The notes beneath the pieces are model-generated. The model was not told the origin of the DNA, made no database searches, and saw nothing but the letters and a program-made list of their open reading frames with translations. DNA of 64,000 nucleotides from Flavobacteriales bacterium. Its GTDB lineage: Bacteria > Bacteroidota > Bacteroidia > Flavobacteriales_F > PHOS-HE28. Numbering within the stretch: the first letter of the stretch is position 1; each line of letters opens with the position of its first letter. The position numbers and the translations under genes were made by a program. Positions 52,331-62,300 of this stretch are shown here, one piece after another. The DNA is taken from NCBI GenBank assembly GCA_016703005.1, contig JADJCX010000033.1:186001-250000 (forward strand), read 5' to 3'.

Positions 52331-54472
52331 ATGAACCGTTCCGTACTCCTTTTCGTTTGCTGTATCGCAACAAGCACTGCTGCCAACGCGCAGCGCCATC
52401 AAACCGGGTATCGCGGTGGTCCCGTCACTGGCAACACCTACTGCGTGCCCGACTTCGTCACCGGCACCGCAGCAGGCGACTACATCGATGGCGTTGTGCT
52501 AGGGACCCTGAGCAACATCGAGACCGGCGATAGCGCAGGCGCCGAGTTCACGGACTACTACTTCTACGGCACGGGCTTCACAACGCGGCTGCTCACAGGC
52601 AGCGCACAAAACCTCACCATCACCAGCGGCGGTTACCAGAGCGATTGGTTCACCGCGTGGATCGACTTCGACCGCGACAATGTGTTCGAACCAAGCGAGA
52701 TGCTCGGCCAGTTCCAAACGCAAACACCGGCCGAAACGCAGAGCATCAACTTCAATGTGCCCTTCGATGTGCGCCCCGGTTACACGGGCATGCGTGTGAT
52801 GTGCTCCTTCAACAATCCTGCGGTGCCGGACCCCTGCGCGGTGGGCTACAACTGGGGCGAGGTGGAGGACTACGCCGTGCTCCTCGACAATGGCGCGCCG
52901 TGCATTCCCCTCACGAGCGCTGGCACGGTCGATGGCGATTTCATGAGCTTGGTGGGCTTGAACGGCATGACGGACGCAACCGGACTGCAAGGCAAGCTGC
53001 CGTACAGCCTGCCTACACGCGCAGCACATGTGGAAGCGGGCCAGACCTATCCGCTCAGCGTGGTCACGGGCGATTACGACAACGATCGTGTGGGTGTGTG
53101 GGTGGATTGGAACGACGACGCCGTCTTCGATGACCCGGCGGAGTACATCGGAGGCTTCCTCGCTACCAGTTCCTTCTTCCAAGGGCAGATACAGTTGCCT
53201 GTGCCAGCGGATGCATGGGGCTGGAAACGTATGCGTGTGATCTGTGCCGATGAACTGGTGCTGACCCCCTGCGACGATTTCTTCTATGGCGAAACACGCG
53301 ACTACGTGCTGGTGATCGACCACCCATTGCTGCCCTGCCTCACCTACAACTACGCTGGCGAACCTTCCAACTATGGCATCGCTTCCGTATCCGTTGGTGG
53401 AAGTACCATGGCCGTTGCTGGCGGCGCGCCGAACCATTTGATCGCCGGGCTGGATCCCGCAGTCAGCCTGCAGCCCGGTCAGTCCATCGATGTCACCATC
53501 GGCGCGGGAGCCTTGGCCGTGGGCCGCTATCAAGCCTTCTTCGACAAGAATGGGGACCTCGACTTCGATGATGTGGACGAATCCATCGGCAGCCAGTTCA
53601 GCAGCATGCCCAACCAGACCATCAACTTCCCATATACCATCCCGGCCAGCACCACATCCGGCGGACACTTCTTGCGAGTGGCGGCGTTCGGTCCGCAAGT
53701 GGGAACTCAACCTGCCTGCACCGATCCCACCATCGGACAGGTCTATGATCTGATGGTCACCGTGGATGCGCAGGGCGCACCGTGCATACCCGCCTTGAGC
53801 AGTTGGACGATCTACGGCGATTTCATCGATGGTGTGGAACTGGGGTCGATCGTGAACACCGGCACCGGTGGACAGTTCGCACCGCTCTACACGGACTATA
53901 GTGCCCAGGCCACCGACCTTATCCTCGGCGATCCCTACACCCTTACCATCACATCCGGCGAGTACGATGATGATCTCTTCAGCGCATGGATCGACTACAA
54001 CGGCGATGGCGATTGGAGCGACGCCAATGAACTGCTCGGCACTGTTGCGAACACCACTCCCTACCAAGTGCTCGCGCTGAACTTCATGGTCCCGACCGGT
54101 ATTCCGTTGGGGCCGCGGGCCATGCGTGTGCGTTGCGAGTACAATGTCACCCCCGATCCCTGCGCCGACGGGATCTACGGCGAAACGGAAGACTACTCGG
54201 TGAACCTGAACAGCAGCACCGCGGTGCGGCCCATCAGCGACGGTGACATACAGGTGATCGCCCGTGGCGGACAGGTCGAGGTGATGCTTGCCGAAGCGTT
54301 GGTCGGTAGCTCTGTGCAACTGCTCGATGCAACGGGCAAGCTGTTGCACAGTGGGATCGTGCTCGCCACGCGCATGTTGATCCCATTGGCGGGTGCCGCA
54401 CAAGGGAGCTACGTGCTGCATGTACAAGGCACCACGGCGGTTCTATCCAAGCGCTTCGTGTTGGCTGATTGA
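52331..54472 (+). CDS. Secreted GEVED-repeat protein with T9SS sorting domain
   Basis: A 713-residue secreted protein: signal peptide (LLFVCCIATSTAANAQ), then four GEVED-type modules of about 130-150 residues. Each has a WIDFDRDNVFEPSEMLG-like core (also WVDWNDDAVFDDPAEYIG, FFDKNGDLDFDDVDESIG, WIDYNGDGDWSDANELLG) and three end in the GEVEDY motif or a variant (WGEVEDYAV, YGETRDYVL, YGETEDYSV). The C-terminus is a T9SS-like domain (VRPISDGDIQVIARGGQVEVML, LLDATGKLLHSG, GAAQGSYVLHVQGTTAVLSKR), though without the usual YPNP. GEVED modules are typical of extracellular Bacteroidota proteins, often with proteases or adhesins; no enzyme domain here. Followed by a strong terminator. Confidence 0.87.
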   Translation: MNRSVLLFVCCIATSTAANAQRHQTGYRGGPVTGNTYCVPDFVTGTAAGDYIDGVVLGTLSNIETGDSAGAEFTDYYFYGTGFTTRLLTGSAQNLTITSGGYQSDWFTAWIDFDRDNVFEPSEMLGQFQTQTPAETQSINFNVPFDVRPGYTGMRVMCSFNNPAVPDPCAVGYNWGEVEDYAVLLDNGAPCIPLTSAGTVDGDFMSLVGLNGMTDATGLQGKLPYSLPTRAAHVEAGQTYPLSVVTGDYDNDRVGVWVDWNDDAVFDDPAEYIGGFLATSSFFQGQIQLPVPADAWGWKRMRVICADELVLTPCDDFFYGETRDYVLVIDHPLLPCLTYNYAGEPSNYGIASVSVGGSTMAVAGGAPNHLIAGLDPAVSLQPGQSIDVTIGAGALAVGRYQAFFDKNGDLDFDDVDESIGSQFSSMPNQTINFPYTIPASTTSGGHFLRVAAFGPQVGTQPACTDPTIGQVYDLMVTVDAQGAPCIPALSSWTIYGDFIDGVELGSIVNTGTGGQFAPLYTDYSAQATDLILGDPYTLTITSGEYDDDLFSAWIDYNGDGDWSDANELLGTVANTTPYQVLALNFMVPTGIPLGPRAMRVRCEYNVTPDPCADGIYGETEDYSVNLNSSTAVRPISDGDIQVIARGGQVEVMLAEALVGSSVQLLDATGKLLHSGIVLATRMLIPLAGAAQGSYVLHVQGTTAVLSKRFVLAD

Positions 54473-54486
54473 AACGATCCATGAGC

Positions 54487-54522
54487 AACGACGAAGGCGG
54501 GCCCCGGCCCGCCTTCGTCGTT
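54487..54522 (+). terminator. Long hairpin terminator
   Basis: A perfect 17-bp inverted repeat (54487-54503 with 54506-54522, loop CC) of GC-rich arms, 14 bases after the GEVED gene stop. Confidence 0.85.
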
Positions 54523-54555
54523 CCCGTCCGTCACTGCCTCGATCCCGATCGCAAC

Positions 54556-54567
54556 CGGCTCGATCGG
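54556..54567 (+). promoter_or_regulatory. Shared 12-mer CGGCTCGATCGG, site 3
   Basis: Identical to 48323-48334 and 52244-52255. It ends 40 bases before the ATG (54608) of the barrel gene, the same spacing as at the kinase gene. Confidence 0.35.
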
Positions 54568-54607
54568 GTAGTGCCGGGTGAAGGGGATAAGGGAGTTTGG
54601 CCACAGT

Positions 54608-56353
54608 ATGGAAGCCCCCCGCCCAAGCCGATCGTCCGTTGTGCGCAAGGCGTTGGTCTTCGGTGCGCTCTTGGCCGTGGGTGCAGGGAATGCCCAGGAC
54701 CTGGAACAGATCGGCAAGAAGGACCCCTTCACGATCAGGGGTGGCTTCGGTGGTTCGCTCACCGCATACGGAACCGACCTCACCGACCCGCGTCAGGTGC
54801 CTTTCACGTGGAGCATCAACGGGCGCATGGAGATCGGCATCTACGGCTTGCAGCTACCGTTCTCGTTCGTCATCAGCGAGAAAGAGCGCGACTTCCGGCA
54901 GCCCTTCAACCAGTACGGGATCAGCCCGCGCTACAAATGGGTCAAAGCGCATTTGGGGCATCGCACCATGCACTTCAGCGAACTGACCATGAGCGGTCAG
55001 CGCTTCTTCGGCGCGGGCATCGAACTGGATCCGGGCAAGTTCCGCTTCGCCGCCATGTACGGTAAACTGCGTCGCGAAGTGTTCGCCGATACGAACACGA
55101 CAGCGGTGGTGGAACCCGCCTACGACCGCGATGGTTGGGCTGTGCGTTTGGGTGTGGGCAAGCAGAGCAGCCATGTCGATCTCATCCTCTTCCGTGCGGC
55201 GGACCGCTATGACAGTGCGCAGGTGAACGCGGGGAAGTACGGCGCGGTGCAACCGGAAGAGAATATCGTTCTGGGCACCGATGTGGCGATCCAGTTAGCG
55301 AAGGGATTGCAGTTCGAACTCGATGCCGCGGCCAGCCTCAACAACGTGGGCACGGTGCCGCAAGCGCGCGAAGGCGAAGGATCGGAACTGAGCAACGACT
55401 TCGACAGCCCGCTCTTCAACGTGGATCAGCGCAGCCGACGCGGCACGGCCGTGCGCACGGGGTTGAGCTATAACATCAAGGGCGTCACCATCAGCGGCAA
55501 GTACGATCGTATCGATCCGCTGTTCCGCACGCTGGGTAACTACTACTTCCTCACCGACATCGAGAACTACCGGGGCAGCATCGCGTGGGGCATGTTCAAG
55601 CAGAAGTTGCGTACGTCCGTCTCGCTCGGCGTGCAGACCAACGATCTCGCGCAAGCTTATGCGGTGCGCACCAAACGCACCATCGGTAGTGCAAGCGTCG
55701 GGTACAACAGTGGCAACGCGTACAGCCTCAATCTCTCGTACTCGAATTTCGAAGCCGATCTCCGCAGCACCTACGATGCCGCCGGTAGCGACACGTTGCG
55801 GTTGCGGCAAGTGGCGCAGAGCGCGTCGCTCACGCAGAATCTTCGTTTCCGCAACAAGGAACAGGAGCGCACGCGCAGCTTCGACCTCAACATCAGCTAC
55901 CAGAGCTTCTATACCGAGGCCACCGAAACACAACCGGAACAGCGCACGGGCTCCTACACCGGCAGTATCGGCTACCGCATCCAACTCGGCAAACGGCACT
56001 TCAGTTGGGGGCTGCGGATCACAGGCAGCTTGTTCGGTTTGGCCGATGACCAACGCCTGAAGTATGGTTTCAGCACCAACGTGCGGAAGGGCTTCTTCGG
56101 CGACAAGTTGGGCACCAACGCGCGGTTCTCCTTCTACCGCAATCAGAGCAGCGCTGGCGACAGTTACTCGCTCGTTGCCGGCGGAGGCTTGGATCTGCGC
56201 GTGCGTCGCGTGCACCGTTTTGGCCTCGGTCTCAACTACAACAGCCGCAGCATCACCAGCGCGGATGATCTAGGTCAGTACCAAGTGAGCGCGCAGCTCA
56301 CCTACGGCATGACCATCGAACCGCGCAAGAAGAAATCCCCGAACGGCAAATGA
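54608..56353 (+). CDS. Outer-membrane beta-barrel protein of the large surface operon
   Basis: A 581-residue protein: signal peptide region (VVRKALVFGALLAVGAGNAQ), then a body made of amphipathic beta strands with aromatic girdles (TIRGGFGGSLTAYG, GIYGLQLPFSFVIS, RFFGAGIELDPGKFRFAAMYGKLRR, YSLNLSYSNFEADLR, SYTGSIGYRIQLGKRHFSWGLRI). It closes with a C-terminal strand followed by a basic tail (QLTYGMTIEPRKKKSPNGK). Strand count looks like a 20-plus-stranded barrel. No TonB box or plug domain is visible. Start ATG 54608 (MEAPRPSRSSVV) is preferred over the earlier in-frame codon at 54578. Its stop overlaps the giant gene's ATG (ATGA), so the products are translationally coupled. Family not recognised with certainty. 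Confidence 0.8.
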   Translation: MEAPRPSRSSVVRKALVFGALLAVGAGNAQDLEQIGKKDPFTIRGGFGGSLTAYGTDLTDPRQVPFTWSINGRMEIGIYGLQLPFSFVISEKERDFRQPFNQYGISPRYKWVKAHLGHRTMHFSELTMSGQRFFGAGIELDPGKFRFAAMYGKLRREVFADTNTTAVVEPAYDRDGWAVRLGVGKQSSHVDLILFRAADRYDSAQVNAGKYGAVQPEENIVLGTDVAIQLAKGLQFELDAAASLNNVGTVPQAREGEGSELSNDFDSPLFNVDQRSRRGTAVRTGLSYNIKGVTISGKYDRIDPLFRTLGNYYFLTDIENYRGSIAWGMFKQKLRTSVSLGVQTNDLAQAYAVRTKRTIGSASVGYNSGNAYSLNLSYSNFEADLRSTYDAAGSDTLRLRQVAQSASLTQNLRFRNKEQERTRSFDLNISYQSFYTEATETQPEQRTGSYTGSIGYRIQLGKRHFSWGLRITGSLFGLADDQRLKYGFSTNVRKGFFGDKLGTNARFSFYRNQSSAGDSYSLVAGGGLDLRVRRVHRFGLGLNYNSRSITSADDLGQYQVSAQLTYGMTIEPRKKKSPNGK

Positions 56354-59300
56354 GAACGCACATGGAACGGTTCCGCAACACGCTGTCAGCGGTCTTGGTC
56401 GGATTGCTCTGCAACACGGCGCTGGCACAATACCCCATGACGGTGATGACCAACGCACCGATGCCGCCGCCGTTCACTTACGCTGAGCTGCTCGACCTGA
56501 GCGGACAGGTCACGGTGACGATCACCAACACGGGACCGGGACGCGACGCACGGGCACGTGCATCGCTGCGCAACGAAGCGGCGGGCATCAGCATCACCAC
56601 CAACGATGCGGCCACCATCGGTTTCTGCGAGAACATTCCCAACGGAACCACCACCTTCCAGTTGGAGGAGTTGGCGAACATGCTCACCAACGGTGGCGCG
56701 TTCGATGCGAGCCTGTTCGACCTCGTGGGCATCGATATCGCCACCATTGAGCAGGAACAACTGCTGCCTGGTCCCGCTTGGCAACTGTGTGTGCAACTGC
56801 TCGATTGCACGACCGATGAAGAGTTGAGCGCGCCGATCCCCGCCGGTTGCGTGTCCTTCAGCATTCCCGAACTGAACGCCCCGATCCTGACCGACATCTG
56901 CGATCTTACCTACACCTTGCCCGAGGGTGTGCTGATGGTGAGTTGGGTGTACAGTGCACCGCCCGCCTTCGATGGCGACATCAACTTCCAATTGCAGATC
57001 GTGCGCATCGAACCGGAGGACGGTCGCGATGGTGATGCGAACGATGCCATCCTCAGCGCCACGGAGCCCTTCCTCTACAACGTGGTGCACGACGAGAGCC
57101 CGGCGATCGTCGAGATACCCGACGACCTGTTGTTGCAAGCGGGCTATCGCTATGCCGTGCGCGTTACCGCCGGGACCGGTGAGGGCCTCTTCTTCCAGCC
57201 CTTGAGCAACAATCCGCACAGCGAGGTGTGCTCGTTCACCTACAACCCCGAAGGACTTGAAACCACGGGCTTGCTGCAACCGCGCTGGCCGGCCAATGGT
57301 GCATGGGTGCCGTTCAATTTCGTCAACGTCATCGCCTTCTTCGAGCCGCTGCGTCCGTACACGCACTTCAGCTATCTCAGTACGATGCGCAGCTTGGAGA
57401 GCGGTGATCTGCCCGACTACTCGCGCGATCTGAACTGGCCCGATGGTCCACCGTCCTCGCAGAGCGATGTCACGTTCGGCGTGGACCCATGGCATAGCCA
57501 GCACCTCAGCGTGTACCATCCGAACGGCAGTATCCCCGACAACAGTTTCAAACGCGGCGATCACTACCGCTGGCGCACCGTGGGCGACTTCACCATGGGC
57601 AGCAACACCTACCACGGCGATAGCGGCGAGGAACCCTTCCAGATCGGCATGGGAGAGAGCCGGCCCGAACAGCCGGAGAACGGCGCCATTGTTCCTGCGG
57701 GCGATGTTGTGTTGCGTTGGCGCACGGCCGATGTGCCGAACCCCATGCTGCCGCCGTATGCCGTGGTGCAGGCCACGGCTGCGGGAGGTACCACCTTCAT
57801 CAATGGTTGGGTGGATGAGCTCTGGGAATTGCAGGTGAGCCGCCAAAGCGACTTCAGTACCATTTGGCAGAGCACCACGGGAACGATCGAAGGCGCGGGC
57901 CTCGATCTATTGTCCGCAGTGGACGATCCCGCGGCCTTCGAAGCAGCGGTGTTCAAACAATTGGAGCACACCGTCAACGCAACGGAAGAAGGCACCTACT
58001 ACTGGCGGTTGAACTGGAAGAAGGACCCGGACAATGCCAACAGCGCGAACTACAACACCAGCGTCACTTACACCTTCTGCGTGGGCGAATGCAGCGATGC
58101 GCCGGTGGTGCCGGAAGAGGTGGCAGGCCCGTGCGTCAGCGTGTGCCTGGAGCCCGAACCAACGAGCACCACGGCCGTGACCGGTCTGGCCGTGGGCAGC
58201 ACGGTGCGCGTGGGCAAGTTCAACATGGAAGTGATCACCGTGAGCGGCACGGGCACCACGTTCAGCGGCACCGGGAAGATCGAAGTGCACTTCCTGAACA
58301 ACGCCAAGATCATGGTGGCCTTCAACAGCCTGCAGGTGAACAGTGAGGGGCGCATGCTCGATGGTGAGGTGGAAGGCCGCAAGGATTGGAACCCGGCTTC
58401 GTTGACGATGGTCACCGATGGCATCCGGCGGATCCCCAGCATGAGCGAAGCCGATGTGGAAGCCATGAACGGCTTCATCCAGGACGGTGTGCGGTTGGTG
58501 AGCCTGTTGGGCAGCGGGAGCGAAGTGGGTTTGCCGATCGGCATCGACCGTGAAGTCGACGGAAGGCTGGTGGTCTGTGGCATCATCAACATGAAGTTCG
58601 ATGTCACGCGCGCTTACATGGATATGGTGGCGGGTATTGACCTGCCGGAGATCCACACCAAGTTGGCCTTCGGTGTCGGTGATCTGTGTTTCACACCCGA
58701 TGGCTTGGGCGATGAAGGCCGAGCCTACCTACCGTACGACATCACGGTGACAGGGGATCTCACCACCTCGTTCCGTTTCCGTGGCGGTGCGAGCACGGAA
58801 CTCGACAACCTCACCTATGTGGATTGGGATTGCGAGGGCTTCAAGTGCATGCAGGTGGCATGTGCAGTCGATTTCGATCGTGGCACACTGCTGCCGGAGG
58901 GCGATCACGATCCAGCGGGTACTGAGGAAGTCACGGCGAGCTTCAAATTCCAGATCTGTCGCGAACTCACCGGCCCCGCCGCGCACCGCAGCGAATCGTG
59001 GAACGTATTGGCTCAGTTCACCATGGACCCGTTCGAGGTGCCGGGCGCGCCGGGCTGGGTGTTCACCATCGAAGAGGCATGGCTCGATTGGAGCACGGTG
59101 AGCAATCCCACGGGCATCAGCTTCCCGGAGGGCTACGATAACCCGGCGTTGAACAGCGAGGGTACGGCCGACACATGGAAGGGATTCTTCCTGAAGCGCT
59201 TGGCCATGACCACGCCCGAAGTGTTGGGCGATGGCACCGGTGAACCGTTCGGTGGTAGCGTCAACAACTTCATCATCGACGACGGTGGGCTCACGTTCAA

Positions 59301-62300
59301 CTTCGCACTGACGAACATCCTCGCCATCAACCAAGGGCGCATCGATAGCTGGGCCTTCAGCATCGACAGCGTGTACATGGATATGATGGAGAACACCTTC
59401 CAACGTGCGGGGCTGGGTGGGCAGATCGGTCTGCCGATCAACGGCGCGCACGAGTTCCTGAACTACGGTGCGATCCTCGGTTTCGATGATGACACCGACG
59501 AGTTCGCCTTCATTCTGGAAGTGGCACTGGATGAAACGCTTACTGCTCCGTTGTGGATCGCCGAACTGGAACTGGAGGAGAACAGCTACGTGCGCGCCAC
59601 CATCAGCAGCAACAGCAAGGTGCGCGCGGAACTGAACGGCAGCATCAGTATCAGCACAGCGTTGTCCTCGCAACTCGGCATCGATATCGGCAGTTTGCCC
59701 AGCATCAACATGCCGGGCATGGACTTCGAGGATCTGGTATTGGACAGCGAGGATGGTATCAGCTGCGGCAACTGCGCGTTCGCTTACGCGAGCCCGCAGA
59801 AGGATATGGGCGGCTTCCCGCTCAGCATCCGCAACCTGTCGCTGGAGTTCGACGACCCGCAGCACCCGGCGCTGGTGGTGGAACCCATGATCAGCCTGAG
59901 CGGTGGGGAAGGGGAGAGCAGCTTCGCCGCCAGTGTTGCATTGAAGTTCGTGACGGTGCTGCAGGTCGGCACCGGGGGCGTGGAACGCTTCGACTTCCAA
60001 GACGTGCAGATCACCGGCATCCACCTCGATGTGGACGTGAGCGCAATGCGATTGGTCGGCGATGTGCGCATCACCAAGACAGCGGTGAAGGAGGAAGTGA
60101 AGGGTGCATTGGCCGTCAGTTTCCCCATGGGCATACGCGGCGAACTACAAGCCATCTTCGGAACGGTCAAGCAGGACCAGACCGTGCCGATCAACAGCTC
60201 GGCGCAGCACTACAACTACTGGATGGTGGACGGTATGATCTACTTCAATCCGGGCCTGATGATCTTCAGCGGTGTGGGTATCTACGGCTTCGGTGGTGGT
60301 GCTTACCACCACATGCGGTTCATCGATGGATCGCTGCCCAGCAACGGCACTATCGCGACCGTTCCACCACAAATACCACCGGATGAACTGCCTCCCACCG
60401 ATCCCACCGCAGGCGACGAACCACCGAACGACTTCCAGAGCGGCCTCACCGCCGATGCGAGTACGGTAGGCAGTTCATCGGCGCCGAGCGGCGGTACGTA
60501 CGAGGAGGATTTCAATACGCTGCTGGGCATCCGTTTGGCCTTGGTCTTCGGTACATACCCGAACCCGAAGGGCTGCAACATGGACCTCATCCTGCGCGCC
60601 GAGTTCGCGAGCACGGGCGGGTTGGCGCTGCTGGCCGTTGATGGCAACATCTATGCGCTTGTCGACATCCCCGAACGCGCCGATGCGCGCATCACCGGCC
60701 ACATCGGTTTCAGTTATGCAAACCACGAGGGCAATGAAGTGATCCACGCCAACCTCTCGGTGATGCTCAATTTCGAAGTGATCGTTGGTGCTGGCGATGG
60801 CAACAAGTTGGTGGACGCCAACTTCCATAGCGAAAGCGCCACCGACCGCTGGTACTTCATCATGGGCAGACCGGAGAACCCCGGAGGCATTATCGTCGGC
60901 CCACGGGCCTCGCCGATCCTCACCATCGAGAACTACATCATGGTGGGCAACGACGGCATACCTGCCCAGATGCCCGATCCCCCGGCTGAGATCATGGCCG
61001 TGCTGGGTTTGAACGATGGCTCACGCGGTTTGGGAACGGAGGAAGAAACACGATCAGCGCTAGGCGGCACGCGTGAAGTGGATGCGCTGGCCACCGGTGC
61101 CGGCTTCGCCTTCGGGATGAAGTTCGATCTCAACCTGGATCTGAGCCTCGCGCTGTTGTACGTCGATTTCCGGATGATACTCGGCCTGGATATGCTGTTG
61201 CGGGAGTATGATGCGAGCATGATGTGCGAGGAGACCAGGGCCATTCCCGGTGATCACGGTTGGTTCGCGCAGGGACAACTGTATGCCGGCATCTGGGGCG
61301 AACTCGGGCTGCAGCTCGATCTGCTCTTCGTACGGTTCCGAGCACCCATTCTCAGTGCCAGTGCGGCCATGTTGCTACAGGGCAACTTCCCGAACCCGAG
61401 CGGCTTCCGCGGGCGCGCGGCTATCCACTTCAGCGTGTTCGACGGTGCCATCACCGGAGATGCATACTTGGATGTGAAGGATGGATCGCCTTGCACCTTG
61501 ATGTCGGCCGGTGATCCGCTGGCCGACTTCAACTTCATCCAGGATCTGGGGCCGAAGGGGAACAATGTGAGCATCTTCGACCTGCCCACCGCCAGTTACA
61601 ACCTGCCCGTGCAGGAGGTACTGGAAGTACCGAAGTTGATCGACCCGAACACGGGTGCGGTCACCATGTGGCGCTTCCATCCATACGTGAGTTCGTTCAC
61701 GCTGAAGGAGCAACCGACCAACGCTGATGTGCTGGGCCACAACCGTTTCGCCGATGAGCGCGGCACCAGCAGCTACCTGAGCCGCGTGGATGTGCTGAAG
61801 GCACACACCACGTACACTGCGCGTGTGGAAGTCAGGGTGCGCGAGGAGACATCACCGTATGTGCTGGTGGAGTTCGTGAATCCCGAAACGCATACCATAT
61901 GGAGCGAGGACCGCGCACAGAACTTCACCACGGGCGCCGCGCCGGACCACATCCCTGAGAGCAATGTGGACTACACCTATCCGGTGAACAGGCAGCGATA
62001 TTTCATGCAGGGTGAGTCGTTCAACAAGGGCCGTGTGCGCTTGGCCTTGGGCATGCCCTACCTCTTTGCGCCAACGGTGGAAGGACGCTCCTACACCTAT
62101 GTGGCGAAGTACATCCCACTGGGTGGTGGTGCGCCACTGGAAGCACCGCTCATCTACAGTGGCGGTGTGGACATCCCGCTCACCATACCGGGGCTCAGCA
62201 CGGAGAAGATCTACATCGTGCAACTGCTGCGACGCGCCACCAACAGCGGTAGCGGCACACCCTTGCTGAACGTGGACTTCGGTGGTTCGTCAGCCTCCGC

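Noticed and set aside
52499..54427. A 642-codon minus-strand frame opposite the GEVED gene
   Set aside because: The sense gene has a signal peptide, four GEVED modules and a T9SS-like end; the antisense frame has no such structure.
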